This document shows positions 16,302 through 25,879 of a stretch of 55,612 nucleotides of DNA, piece by piece. Under the pieces are notes generated by a model, which saw only the letters and a program-made list of their open reading frames with translations, made no database searches and was not told where the DNA came from. How positions within the stretch are numbered: the first letter of the stretch is position 1; the number at the start of each line of letters is the position of its first letter. The position numbers and the translations under genes are program-made. This DNA is from Arthrobacter sp. M2012083 (GTDB taxonomy: Bacteria > Actinomycetota > Actinomycetes > Actinomycetales > Micrococcaceae): positions 1 to 55,612 of the forward strand of contig NZ_AKKK01000030.1 of assembly GCF_000281065.1 (NCBI RefSeq), read 5' to 3'.

Positions 16302-18959
16302 GTGACTTTCAGACTGGACACCATCGGTGCGGGACTGGTCTTTGCGGAATCCCTGGCCACGCTTGCTTTGGGTTTAAAAGACCAGGGCGATGGCGGCACT
16401 GTAGTCGGCGGAACGGCAGTTGTGCAGGCGCCGCCAGGCACAGGCAAGACCACGCTTGTTCCACCGCTGCTCGCTAATCTCCTGTCCGAACAGAAGCAGG
16501 GTCAGCCACGCGTCGTCGTCACCCAACCCCGGCGTGTAGCCGCCCGCTCAGCTGCACGCCGCCTTGCCACGCTGGACGGAAGCAGCCTGGGCGGCAGGGT
16601 GGGCTATACCGTCCGCGGTGAGAGCAAAGCCAGCCAGGACACAGTGGTCGAATTCGTCACGCCAGGCATTCTCCTTCGGCGTCTCCTGGCTGACCCCGGC
16701 CTAGAGGACGTCCATGCAGTGGTCCTGGATGAGGTCCACGAGCGCGGACTTGAAACGGATCTCCTGGTCGGCATGCTCGCGGAGGTTCGTGAGTTGCGCG
16801 GTGACCTCACGCTGGTGGCCATGTCGGCAACCCTCGATGCCCCGCGTTTCGCGCAGCTTCTTGGGACAGGGCTCGACGGCGGTGGGCCGGCTCCCGTTGT
16901 CGACTGTCCTTCCGCGCTGTACCCGCTGGAGATCCAGTGGGCTCCGGCCCGGGAGCATCGACTGGATACGCAAGGCGTATCCCGAAGTTTCCTCGATCAT
17001 GTGGCACACACGGCGGCGACTTCCCACGCAGCGGCCCTGAGCCGGAACCCCGAGGTGGACGCACTGGTTTTCCTCCCGGGAGCCCGGGAAGTTTCCGACG
17101 TCGCCACTCGTCTTCGCGGGCAGCTGCCACAAGGTGTGGAGGTGCTCGAGCTGCACGGCCAGATCGGTCCGCAAGCGCAGGACCGCGCGGTATCCGGCCG
17201 TGAACCCGGCGAGCCGCCCCGGATCATTGTGTCTACGTCGTTGGCTGAATCGTCCCTCACTGTCCCCGGCGTACGGTTGGTCATCGATTCCGGCCTCTCG
17301 AGGGAACCACGCCGGGACGCTGGCCGCGGAATGTCCGGCCTCGTGACCGTTTCCTGTTCGCGCGCGTCCGCAGATCAACGCGCCGGTCGCGCAGCGAGAC
17401 AAGGACCGGGCACGGTGGTTCGCTGCTACGACCAGCAAGCCTATGCTGCAGCTCCAGCACATCAGACTCCGGAAATCGCCGTTGCAGACCTCACCAGCGC
17501 TGCCTTGGTCCTTGCCTGCTGGGGCGCACCCGGCGGTTCCGGTTTGCAGTTGCCGGACGCACCGCCAGCTGCGGCCATGAACGATGCCGTGGAGGTACTC
17601 CGGGAACTGGGTGCTGTCACACGCGACGGAACAGCCACCGCCGCGGGCAAGACCCTGGCGCGCATCCCGGCCGACCCCCGGCTTGCCCGCGCCTTGCTGG
17701 ACGGATCGGCCGTTGTGGGCCAACGCGCAGCGGCTGAAACAGTGGCACTCGTCGCCGGCGATCAAAGAGCGCCCGGCGCCGACCTTACGAAGCTGCTTAC
17801 TGCGTTGCGTTCGGGAGCAGACCCGGGAGCCCGACGTTACAAGGAAGACGTCAGGCGGATGGAGTCACTGATACAGAAGGAGACACGGGTACGGCAGGAG
17901 GTTGCCGCCGTCGTGGCTCCCAAGCCGCTTGCCGATGTCACAGCGAGGGAAGCGCCCGGCTTTGTGGTGGCGCTGGCTTTCCCGGACCGCGTGGCCAGGC
18001 GTGTACCCGGACATGGATCCACCACGTACTTACTCTCGTCAGGGACGCGAGCCGGGCTCCCCGCTGGCAGTTCACTGTCCGGGCAGGACTGGCTTGCAGT
18101 TGCCGAGGTGTCCCGCGCCCAGGGGCGTGATGCCGCCGGTACGGGCGCGGTCATCCGTTCTGCCGCGCCCTTGTCGCTTGACTTGGCGGAAGCTGCCGCG
18201 CCGGATCTCCTCACGGAGACAGTGCAGGCGAAGTTTGACCAAGGCCGGGTAATGGCCAGGCTCGAGCGTCGTATGGGCGCGATCGTGTTGTCCTCGACGC
18301 CCATCCGTCCCAGCGCCGAGTCCGGGCGTCGCGCCGTGTCCGAGGCGCTGGAGAAGGCAGGTTTGTCCATGATCGGCTGGTCCACCGCAGCTGATGGCCT
18401 GCGGCGGCGCCTTGCGTTGCTGCACCGCGAGCTCGGAAGTCCCTGGCCCGACGTACGCGAAGCCGCCCTGCTGTCCACGCTGGAGGACTGGCTGGGCCCG
18501 GAGCTGGAAGCTATTGCCGCCGGGGCCTCGGTGAGTTCCATCAACCTCGCTGACCCTTTGAGGCGCCTGCTGCCTTGGCCGGAGGCTGCCCGGCTCGAAG
18601 ACCTCGTGCCGGAGCGCCTGGCAGTGCCGAGTGGTTCGCGTGTCCGGATCGACTACCCCGAAGTTTCGGACAGCAGCGGTAGTGGTCACGACGACGGCCG
18701 CCCGGTTGTGGCGGTCAAGCTTCAGGAATGCTTCGGTTGGGACCGCACGCCTCGGCTCGTGGAGGGTAGGGTCCCCGTGCTGTTTCACTTGTTATCCCCA
18801 GCAGGAAGGCCGCTGGCCGTCACGGACGATCTCGCCTCTTTTTGGTCCGGTCCCTACTCCCAGGTTCGGGCCGAGATGCGTGGGCGTTACCCCAGGCATC
18901 CCTGGCCCGAAGACCCGTGGACAGCACCTGCCACGGCCAGGACGAAGAACAGGATGTAG
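16302..18959 (+). CDS. hrpB: ATP-dependent RNA helicase HrpB (DEAH/RHA)
   Basis: 885 residues. The helicase core shows the P-loop APPGTGKT (43-50), DEVHERG for motif II, SATLDAP for motif III, TSLAESSLTVPGVRLVIDSG for motif V and QRAGRAARQGPG for motif VI. The HrpB-specific C-terminal domain contains ELGSPWPD and a late VKLQECFG. HrpB is a DExH-box helicase of uncertain RNA substrate in most bacteria. The start is GTG 16302: upstream starts fall in the preceding terminator, AGGGAC is 9 bases upstream, and GACAAT followed by 6 bases could be a leaderless -10. Convergent with the amidohydrolase gene (23 bases between ends). Confidence 0.9.
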   Translation: MTFRLDTIGAGLVFAESLATLALGLKDQGDGGTVVGGTAVVQAPPGTGKTTLVPPLLANLLSEQKQGQPRVVVTQPRRVAARSAARRLATLDGSSLGGRVGYTVRGESKASQDTVVEFVTPGILLRRLLADPGLEDVHAVVLDEVHERGLETDLLVGMLAEVRELRGDLTLVAMSATLDAPRFAQLLGTGLDGGGPAPVVDCPSALYPLEIQWAPAREHRLDTQGVSRSFLDHVAHTAATSHAAALSRNPEVDALVFLPGAREVSDVATRLRGQLPQGVEVLELHGQIGPQAQDRAVSGREPGEPPRIIVSTSLAESSLTVPGVRLVIDSGLSREPRRDAGRGMSGLVTVSCSRASADQRAGRAARQGPGTVVRCYDQQAYAAAPAHQTPEIAVADLTSAALVLACWGAPGGSGLQLPDAPPAAAMNDAVEVLRELGAVTRDGTATAAGKTLARIPADPRLARALLDGSAVVGQRAAAETVALVAGDQRAPGADLTKLLTALRSGADPGARRYKEDVRRMESLIQKETRVRQEVAAVVAPKPLADVTAREAPGFVVALAFPDRVARRVPGHGSTTYLLSSGTRAGLPAGSSLSGQDWLAVAEVSRAQGRDAAGTGAVIRSAAPLSLDLAEAAAPDLLTETVQAKFDQGRVMARLERRMGAIVLSSTPIRPSAESGRRAVSEALEKAGLSMIGWSTAADGLRRRLALLHRELGSPWPDVREAALLSTLEDWLGPELEAIAAGASVSSINLADPLRRLLPWPEAARLEDLVPERLAVPSGSRVRIDYPEVSDSSGSGHDDGRPVVAVKLQECFGWDRTPRLVEGRVPVLFHLLSPAGRPLAVTDDLASFWSGPYSQVRAEMRGRYPRHPWPEDPWTAPATARTKNRM

Positions 18960-18982
18960 CCTCTCGTTCCCGAGGGGGCCGG

Positions 18983-20617
18983 CTAAGCGTGCCGCTCCAA
19001 CATGAACTGGATTTCCCCGTCCACGAACGTTCCGAGGACCCTGCTCGCGGCAAATTCGTCCGGACCGGTTGCCAGGGGATCGAGTTCGAACGCCGTGAAA
19101 TCGGCGCGCTTGCCCACGGTGATGGAGCCCGACACGTCCCACTGACCTGCAGCTTTCGCTGCGTGGGAGGTGTACCCCTCCAAGGCTTGGCGCGCTGTGA
19201 GGGCCTGGGACGGTGCGATGGGTTCCTGCTCCGGATGGCCCGAACGACGGCGCAACTGGGCGTCCGCGATGATTGGAAGCGGTTCGTAGGGTGCGATCGG
19301 CCAGTCGGAGCCGATACCCAAAGCCACTCCGGCGTCGCGAAGATCGCGGCAGCGCCATGCTCGCTCCGCGCGCTGCGCGCCGAGTCGGGTAGACCAGTTG
19401 TCGCTGTGATCGGCAAGTGAGTAGTGGGTGCAATGGGTCGGCTGCATGCTGGCCACCACGCCTGCACCCTTGAAACGTGCCACCAGATCATCGGGCACTG
19501 TTTCGATGTGTTCAATCCTGTGGACGGTACGGCGCAGGACGTCAGCAGGAACGTCGGTTCGCAGCGATTCCAGGGCCTCCAACACATGGTCTACACCGGC
19601 ATCGCCGATAGCGTGCGTAGCAGTGGGGATACCGCGGGAGGCGAAGTACCGGATGGCGGCGGAATATTCTTCGGGCCGCGGCCAGAACGGCGCAGTGGAT
19701 TGGCCATGCACATCAGGTTCGTAGAGCCAGGCTGTTCCGTTGTCCACGGTGCCATCGACGAAGAGTTTGATGGCTTCAATGGACCAGCGCCGGCCACCTG
19801 TGCCGATGCTGCGGGCCATTTCTTTCCATTCGGCTTCACCACTGCCCGGCATGCACCACGGCGCGGCCCGAAGGCGCAGCGGGAGTTCGCCGTCTGCCTC
19901 CAATGCCTGGAAGAGTGCGGTGGATTCCTTACTGTGGTCCATGATGTGGCCGCCCGTCAGGCCCGAGCGGGCGAAATCCCCAAGGAGCCCGGCAAGCCGT
20001 GTTTTGCGTTGGGCGAAGGACTCTTGCGGGATGTGGCGCTGCACCAATTCCATGGCCGCAGCCTCGAGGAGGAGCCCGGTGGGAACGCCGTCTGCGTCGC
20101 AGACCACCTCGGAGGCTTGGTCGAATTCGAACCGGCCATGAATTCCGGCCAGTTCCAAGGCGCGGCTGTTCGCCAATGCCGAATGCCCATCAAACAACCG
20201 GATGAACGCAGGCTGGTCCCCGGAGACTCCGTCAAGCACACTCCGATGCAGCGGTACTGTTCCGAAAGCGTTCGGGTTCAATCCCCATCCACGCAACCAG
20301 CCGCCGTCGTGCGCTGCTTCTGTCCCCAGAAGTGTGAGGACTTCATCCAGCGACGTAGCGGCCGCGAGGTCGGCACCGATTGTCAGATCCAAACCGAACA
20401 CCGGGTGGATATGGCAGTCCACCAATCCGGGCGTGAGCGTCGCGTTACCGAGGTCCAGCACCCGTGTGTCGGTCTGTTGCCAGTCCCTGGCCTCCTGGCG
20501 GCTGCCGACGGCGGCGATCAATCCGCCGCTGACGGCGACGGCCTGGACAGGCTGGCCGTGGTGTTGCCCATCCATCGTGTGAACGGTGTCGGCAAGGACG
20601 ATGAGGTCAGGAGTCAT
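18983..20617 (-). CDS. YtcJ-like amidohydrolase
   Basis: 544-residue amidohydrolase superfamily enzyme (amidohydrolase 3 branch), cytoplasmic. Metal ligands appear as VDCHIHPVFGLD (near residue 68), THAIGDAG (near 330), RIEHIE (near 355) and GIGSDWPIAPYEP (near 425). The substrate of this branch is usually unknown; YtcJ-type enzymes cleave N-acyl or cyclic amide bonds. Start ATG 20617 overlaps the end of the upstream APC permease gene by 11 bases, so the two are translationally coupled. An amino-acid-type permease paired with an amidohydrolase suggests uptake then hydrolysis of an amide or amino-acid derivative. This is inferred from the operon. Confidence 0.85.
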   Translation of the reverse strand: MTPDLIVLADTVHTMDGQHHGQPVQAVAVSGGLIAAVGSRQEARDWQQTDTRVLDLGNATLTPGLVDCHIHPVFGLDLTIGADLAAATSLDEVLTLLGTEAAHDGGWLRGWGLNPNAFGTVPLHRSVLDGVSGDQPAFIRLFDGHSALANSRALELAGIHGRFEFDQASEVVCDADGVPTGLLLEAAAMELVQRHIPQESFAQRKTRLAGLLGDFARSGLTGGHIMDHSKESTALFQALEADGELPLRLRAAPWCMPGSGEAEWKEMARSIGTGGRRWSIEAIKLFVDGTVDNGTAWLYEPDVHGQSTAPFWPRPEEYSAAIRYFASRGIPTATHAIGDAGVDHVLEALESLRTDVPADVLRRTVHRIEHIETVPDDLVARFKGAGVVASMQPTHCTHYSLADHSDNWSTRLGAQRAERAWRCRDLRDAGVALGIGSDWPIAPYEPLPIIADAQLRRRSGHPEQEPIAPSQALTARQALEGYTSHAAKAAGQWDVSGSITVGKRADFTAFELDPLATGPDEFAASRVLGTFVDGEIQFMLERHA

Positions 20618-22064
20618 GGGTTTCAAAGCTTCCAATTCGGGAGAAGACGGCGGGACGGGTGGTGCGCAGCCTGCGGGCGATCAGCAATCCCGCAAGGAAT
20701 ACAACGGGCGTGACCAGCAGCAGGATGGTATTGGTTGGCGCATCCGCAAAGGTGAGGAGTTCGATGTTGATGGCGATCAGTGCCACCACGCCGAACAGCA
20801 GGATGGCTGAGGCCACGCTCAGGGGAATGAGTAGACGGCTGGTGGCTGCGGCGGGGTTGCGCCGCAGGTACATGAACGCAGCTACCGACACGAGGCCTTG
20901 AAGGGCCACGATCCCAAAGATGCCCGGCGTGTTGACCCAGATCAGCAATTGCTTGTAAGGGTCCGCGCCGGCGACGGCGCAAATGATGATCACGACGGCG
21001 GCCAGGATGGTCTGGATCTGCCCGGCGCGATGCGGGGACTTGTACTTGGGGTGGGTCCTGCCAAGGAATGCGGGGAGCACGCCGTCTTTGGCGAGCATGT
21101 ACACGTAGCGGTTGATGGCGTTGTGGAAGGCCAGTTGGGAGGCATAAACGCTGGTCACGATCAGCACGTACATGACTACTTCCGCCCAAGGGCCCACGTA
21201 CTGGTTAATGGTGGCAAAGAACATTCCATCGGCCAGTTCGCCGGCGGCAACAACCACGTTTCCATCGCCGTAGGCCTGGATGACAGTCCACACAATGAAC
21301 GCGTAGAACACGGACATGAAGCCCACTGCAATGTAGGTTGCCCGGGGAACGGACTTGTCAGGATTTCGTGCCTCGCGGCGGTACAGCACGGTGGACTCGA
21401 AGCCCATAAAGGCTGCGAAGCAGACAGCCAGGATGGCCAGGACACCCGGAGTGAAAGCATGCTCGGGGGAGAACGAGGCGAAACTGATGCCTTCAGCGCC
21501 GCCACGTGCAAGGATTCCGAAGCCCATGATGGCCAGGATCGCAGTCTCGGCGATGAGCAGGACGCCAAGGACCTTCGCACCAACATCGATGCCCCGGTAT
21601 CCCAGGAACCAGACGGCCGCGATGGCAACCAAAGCGACGGCAGGCCACGGCACGTCCCAGCCAAAGAGTGCGAGGAGCATGGCTTGGGTTTGGACGGCGA
21701 ACAGTCCGTAGACGCCGATTTGCAGGCAGTTGTAGGAAACGATCGCCAGGATGGCTGACGCGAGGCCCACGGTTCTGCCCATGGCCAAAGTGATGTACGT
21801 GTAAAAGCCGCCGGCGGCTTTGACGTGTTTGGTCATGGCCATGAAGGAGACGGCGAAGATCAGCAGGACCGCGCCGGCAATGGCGTAGCCCATGGGGGCG
21901 CCTATGCCCCCGACGCCGATGGCTACAGGTGCCACGCCGGCCATCACCGTGAGGGGAGCTGCTGCGGAGATCACCAGGAAGGCGATACCGCCGGTGCCAA
22001 TGGCGTTGCGCTTGAGCCCATTTCCGGCGTCTGCTGCCGGAGGTCGGGTTTCGAGGTCAGACAT
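20607..22064 (-). CDS. APC-family amino acid/polyamine permease
   Basis: 485-residue permease with about 12 membrane helices. The N-terminal IGTGGIAFLVISAAAPLTV and the following AIGVGGIGAPMGYAIAGAV carry the glycine-rich helix 1 and 2 pattern of the APC superfamily. HFNAI-like and NRYVYMLAKDGVLPAFLGRTHPKYKSP in the middle (helix 8 and its loop) is the usual substrate-exchange signature. The start at ATG 22064 has AGAGGA upstream; the longer frame has unlikely sequence. It is the first gene of an operon with the amidohydrolase, divergent from a TetR-family regulator with 160 bases between. Confidence 0.85.
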   Translation of the reverse strand: MSDLETRPPAADAGNGLKRNAIGTGGIAFLVISAAAPLTVMAGVAPVAIGVGGIGAPMGYAIAGAVLLIFAVSFMAMTKHVKAAGGFYTYITLAMGRTVGLASAILAIVSYNCLQIGVYGLFAVQTQAMLLALFGWDVPWPAVALVAIAAVWFLGYRGIDVGAKVLGVLLIAETAILAIMGFGILARGGAEGISFASFSPEHAFTPGVLAILAVCFAAFMGFESTVLYRREARNPDKSVPRATYIAVGFMSVFYAFIVWTVIQAYGDGNVVVAAGELADGMFFATINQYVGPWAEVVMYVLIVTSVYASQLAFHNAINRYVYMLAKDGVLPAFLGRTHPKYKSPHRAGQIQTILAAVVIIICAVAGADPYKQLLIWVNTPGIFGIVALQGLVSVAAFMYLRRNPAAATSRLLIPLSVASAILLFGVVALIAINIELLTFADAPTNTILLLVTPVVFLAGLLIARRLRTTRPAVFSRIGSFETHDS

Positions 22065-22120
22065 GGGGATCCTCTGGGGTTTATGGGGAAGGGAGTTTTC
22101 AGGAGAAGCCGAACATAAAG

Positions 22121-22133
22121 CGAAAGGCTTTCG
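22121..22133. promoter_or_regulatory. Candidate TetR operator
   Basis: CGAAAG (22121-22126) and CTTTCG (22128-22133) are exact inverted half-sites around one base, flanked by AA and TT. The site lies in the 160-base divergent region between the permease and the TetR-family gene, a typical place for an autoregulatory operator. A TAGAGT -10 for the regulator lies at 22188-22193. Confidence 0.5.
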
Positions 22134-22224
22134 TTTATCGTAGGTCCTTGTGACCCCGCGCACAATACCTCGACGCAAACTTCTGGCTAGAGTCGTAACA
22201 ACAACCTTGAATGGAGACACCCGT

Positions 22225-22842
22225 ATGGCACGCCCGCTGGTCCCGCTGATATCGATTGATGCGCTCGTCACCGCCGCCCTGGAACTGGTGGACGAGGCAG
22301 GGGACTTCAGCCTGCCAAAACTGGCCAAGCGCATCGGCGTGAGCCAGTCCTCCATCTACAACCACGTCAGCGGGCGGGAGGAGATCCTCGAGCTCATGCG
22401 TGGCCGGATCATTTCCGAGAGCCCCTATGTCCTGGAGGACGAACGGGATTGGGAGGCCTCACTTCGAGCCATCGTCCGGAGTTATCGCGACGCCTTCGCA
22501 CGGCACCCAAAACTCGCGCCCCTGCTGGTACTCCAAACTGTTCAGGACGCCCAAGTCATGGCACTCTACGAGAACCTGGCAGTGGCGCTCGAAGCAGCAG
22601 GATTCCAAGGCCGGGATGTGATGTCAGCGATTTCCACCATTGACAGCTTCGCCCTGGGCTTCGCTTTGGACCTGGCAGCACCCGACGTCGTCTGGGCGCC
22701 ACCTGCGCAGGGGTACCCCGCCCTCACCAGCGCCTTGGCACACGCCGGACCCACTGATGAGCGAGGCGAAGCAGCCTTCGAGTTCGGCCTCGAGATCCTC
22801 ATAGCCGGACTGCATTCCCGTCTTCAGTCGACGGTGCTGTGA
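22225..22842 (+). CDS. TetR-family transcriptional regulator
   Basis: 205 residues. The N-terminal helix-turn-helix is LPKLAKRIGVSQSSIYNHVSG near residues 32-52, and a helical ligand domain follows with the C-terminal TetR_C-like pattern. ATG 22225 has GGAGAC 7 bases upstream, and TAGAGT at 22188 could be its -10. It is divergent from the permease-amidohydrolase operon, and a perfect inverted repeat sits between them, so repression of that operon relieved by its substrate is likely. The M50-like gene starts 31 bases after its stop. Confidence 0.85.
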   Translation: MARPLVPLISIDALVTAALELVDEAGDFSLPKLAKRIGVSQSSIYNHVSGREEILELMRGRIISESPYVLEDERDWEASLRAIVRSYRDAFARHPKLAPLLVLQTVQDAQVMALYENLAVALEAAGFQGRDVMSAISTIDSFALGFALDLAAPDVVWAPPAQGYPALTSALAHAGPTDERGEAAFEFGLEILIAGLHSRLQSTVL

Positions 22843-22873
22843 ATCCGGCAGCTCCGGGATTCTGGAAGATCCC

Positions 22874-23608
22874 TTGAATCTCGCGCAAGATTGGTGGGAC
22901 GCGGTGGTCCGCGGCTTCACCGACACGCACACCACCGCGGTGCCACTATCTGCCCTGCTGGGCATCCTCGCGTGCGCCGTCGTCCTGAGCATCCCTCGTG
23001 CAACCTGGAGGTGGTTCGGCCTCTACGTCACTTTCGTCCATGAGCTGGGGCATGCCTACGCCGCACTTATGACGGGACGCTTTGTCCATGGGCTCCGAAT
23101 CGGCCTCGACCATTCGGGGCGTCTTGTCAGTAGTGGCCGGAGCGCTTTCGGGGCAGCGTGGTCCGGGTTCTGGGGCTACCCCGCGCCGGCCGTGGTTGGC
23201 TTGTGCCTGATCGCCGCTTTTGCCTCTGGCCGGTCCGGCGCGGCCATGTCCATCGGGGCGCTGATCCTGCTGGTTTCTCTCATCTTCCTGAGGAACCTCA
23301 CCGGCATTCTGGTGGCAGTGTTGAGCGCTGGCATCGCGCAGCTCCTGATCCTGTTCGCGACGCCCACGGTAGTGAACTATGTAGTCCTGGCGCTCGGTGT
23401 CGCCCTATCCGTAGGCGGGGTCAGGGATCTGTTCAAACTGGCCGGCGTGCACACCCGACGCCGCGACCGCTTGGCTGCCTCTGATGCCTTCATTCTTGGC
23501 CGCACCACCGGCGTGCCGGCATTCGTCTGGTTGACCGGATTCACGGTGGTGATCACTGGATGCGCCGTAGCATCGGTGTGGCTGCTGTGGGGGATACTCA
23601 CCGTTTAG
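22874..23608 (+). CDS. M50-like membrane metalloprotease
   Basis: 244 residues, about six membrane helices. HELGHAYAALMTGR near residue 56 holds the HExxH zinc site, and NLTG near residue 141 is where the family's later metal ligand region lies. This is the compact M50B-like type found in actinobacteria. A true site-2 protease would have an NxxPxxxxD ligand; I see no clear Asp in such a context, so activity is uncertain. The start is TTG 22874 with GGAAG 5 bases upstream. It is probably cotranscribed with the TetR gene. Confidence 0.7.
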   Translation: MNLAQDWWDAVVRGFTDTHTTAVPLSALLGILACAVVLSIPRATWRWFGLYVTFVHELGHAYAALMTGRFVHGLRIGLDHSGRLVSSGRSAFGAAWSGFWGYPAPAVVGLCLIAAFASGRSGAAMSIGALILLVSLIFLRNLTGILVAVLSAGIAQLLILFATPTVVNYVVLALGVALSVGGVRDLFKLAGVHTRRRDRLAASDAFILGRTTGVPAFVWLTGFTVVITGCAVASVWLLWGILTV

Positions 23609-23767
23609 TGCCGTCGTTGACCGGCGCTCCGGGGTCCGACGCCGATACTCCGGGTTTCGTCGCCGCCAGGCCTTGCCCTGTGGTTGCTTCAGGGTGTCCA
23701 ATCCTCTTTAACGTTCGAACTGGATGTGTTCGGACACCGTGCCGGGAGACAACACCAGGAGGTGCCC

Positions 23768-25879
23768 ATGTCCGCGAAGGGCACGCGCGAAACAGCAAAA
23801 GGAACCGGGCCTGGCGCAACCGACGCCAGGCGCGGTGACAACGGAGCTGCCTTGACCGCCGGCGATCCGGCGAAAATCCGGAACGTGGCACTCGTCGGGC
23901 ATTCGGGCGCAGGCAAATCGATGCTGGTGGAGGCCTTGCTGGCCGCAACAGGTGCCATCACCCGGATGGGCTCCATCAGTGAGGGCACCACTGTCAGTGA
24001 CTCGGACCCCTCCGCGATCCACCAGCAACGCTCGGTCACGTTGTCCGTAGCACCGATTCTTGTGGGGGATATCAAGGTCAACCTGATCGACACCCCCGGC
24101 TACACCGACTTCACCGGCGAACTGCGCGCTGGTTTGAGGGCCGCAGATGCGGCCCTTTTCGTTGTGTCCGCTGTTGACGGAATTGACGGTGCCACCGTTG
24201 CGTTGTGGGGCGAGTGCGAGAAGGTCCGGATGCCTCGCGCGGTGGTAGTCAGCAAACTGGACCATCCCCGCGCTGACTTCAGAGCCGCCGTCGCGCGTTG
24301 CCAGGAAGCGTTCGGTGAGGCAGTCCTGCCGTTGTATCTCCCAGCCGTGGGAAATGCCGGACTCATCGGCGTGCTCCACGGCACTGAGAATGAGGACCTG
24401 GAACCGGCTTCGGATGTCGAAGCAGCCAGGGGACCCTTGATCGAAGGCATCATCGCTGAAAGCGAAGATGAAACCCTCATGGACCGGTATCTTGGCGGTG
24501 AAGAACTGCCTCTTGCAGACCTCATCAACGACCTTGAAACGGCAGTGGCACGGGGCAGCTTTTTCCCAGTGATGCCGACGTCGGCCGAAACGGGCCTGGG
24601 CCTGCCGGAACTCATGGCACTGTTGACCGATGCCTTGCCATCGCCGTTGGAACGCATCACCCCGGCGGTGATGAAACTGGACGGGTCTTCACTGAAGCCG
24701 TTGCCTTGTGACCCCGCCGGGCGACTCGCCGCAGAAGTAGTGCGAACCACCGTGGATCCATTCCTCGGCCGCGTCTGCTTGGTGCGGGTCTTTTCAGGCA
24801 CCCTGCGGGAAGACTCTTCGATCCATATCGGCGGCAGGGGCTTGGCGGACCGGGGGCATGAAGACCACGACGCCGATGAGCGCGTCACCCATCTCTACTC
24901 GCCTGTGGGTTCGAGCCTTAAAGCCATTCCGAAGTGCGTTGCCGGTGACATCTGCGCCATCAGCAAGCTGGCAAGCGCGGAGACAGGCGACACAGTCTCG
25001 GACCGGGGGGCGCCGATACTCATCGAGACCTGGAACATGCCCGAGCCTTTGATGCCCGTAGCTATTGAAGGGGCATCGCGCAGTGATGAGGACGCACTTG
25101 CCAAGAGCATCGGAAAGGTTGCAGCAGCCGATCCAACGCTTCGTTTGGAACGCAACCAGGACACGCACCAGCTCATCCTGTGGTGCATGGGGGAGGCCCA
25201 CGCCGAGGTTGTCCTGGACAGGCTGCGGAACCAGGGCGTCAAACTACAGACCGTGGATGTCATCACGCCCCTCAGGGAAACCTTTGCCACCAAGGCAACC
25301 GGGCATGGGCGGCATGTCAAGCAATCCGGTGGCCACGGACAGTTCGCCATCTGTGATATTGAGGTGGAGCCACTGGCCCGCGGTGAGGGTTTTGAGTTCA
25401 CTGACAAAATCGTGGGCGGGGCAATCCCCGGGACGTTTGTCACATCCGTCGAGAAGGGCGTCCGCTCACAAATGTTGAAGGGTGTATCCGCCGGATTCCC
25501 GGTGGTGGACATCAAGGTAACGCTGGTAGGTGGAAAAACCCACAGTGTGGACTCCTCCGACGCAGCCTTCCAGGCGGCCGGCGCGTTGGCCCTGAGGGAA
25601 GCTGCGGCCACGGCCAAGATCCAGTTGCTGGAACCGGTCTCGTCCGTTGTCATCAGCGTTCCCGACGACTACGTGGGCGCCGTGATGAGCGATCTGTCCG
25701 GACGCAGGGGTCGTGTAACCGGCACCACCGCCGCTGACGGTGAAGGAACGGAAATCAGTGCCGAAGTGCCGGACCAGGAGCTGCTGCGCTACGCCATAGA
25801 ACTCCGTGCCCTCACTGCAGGCACGGGCCGTTTTCGCAGGTCGTTCCTTCGCCACGAACCTCTGCCGAAGCAGGCCTAG
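23768..25879 (+). CDS. Elongation factor G-like protein EF-G2
   Basis: 703-residue translational GTPase related to EF-G. The GTPase domain has GHSGAGKS (44-51) and DTPGYTDF, but the guanine-specificity motif is SKLD instead of NKxD. EF-G domains II-V follow, including HGRHVKQSGGHGQFAICDIEV and the late GRRGRVTG. Actinobacteria carry EF-G1 with str operon genes and a separate EF-G2 like this one; EF-G2 of mycobacteria lacks normal translocation activity in published tests as I recall. AGGAGGTGCCC precedes ATG 23768, deciding the start. Its stop overlaps the convergent hydrolase stop by 4 bases. Confidence 0.85.
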   Translation: MSAKGTRETAKGTGPGATDARRGDNGAALTAGDPAKIRNVALVGHSGAGKSMLVEALLAATGAITRMGSISEGTTVSDSDPSAIHQQRSVTLSVAPILVGDIKVNLIDTPGYTDFTGELRAGLRAADAALFVVSAVDGIDGATVALWGECEKVRMPRAVVVSKLDHPRADFRAAVARCQEAFGEAVLPLYLPAVGNAGLIGVLHGTENEDLEPASDVEAARGPLIEGIIAESEDETLMDRYLGGEELPLADLINDLETAVARGSFFPVMPTSAETGLGLPELMALLTDALPSPLERITPAVMKLDGSSLKPLPCDPAGRLAAEVVRTTVDPFLGRVCLVRVFSGTLREDSSIHIGGRGLADRGHEDHDADERVTHLYSPVGSSLKAIPKCVAGDICAISKLASAETGDTVSDRGAPILIETWNMPEPLMPVAIEGASRSDEDALAKSIGKVAAADPTLRLERNQDTHQLILWCMGEAHAEVVLDRLRNQGVKLQTVDVITPLRETFATKATGHGRHVKQSGGHGQFAICDIEVEPLARGEGFEFTDKIVGGAIPGTFVTSVEKGVRSQMLKGVSAGFPVVDIKVTLVGGKTHSVDSSDAAFQAAGALALREAAATAKIQLLEPVSSVVISVPDDYVGAVMSDLSGRRGRVTGTTAADGEGTEISAEVPDQELLRYAIELRALTAGTGRFRRSFLRHEPLPKQA

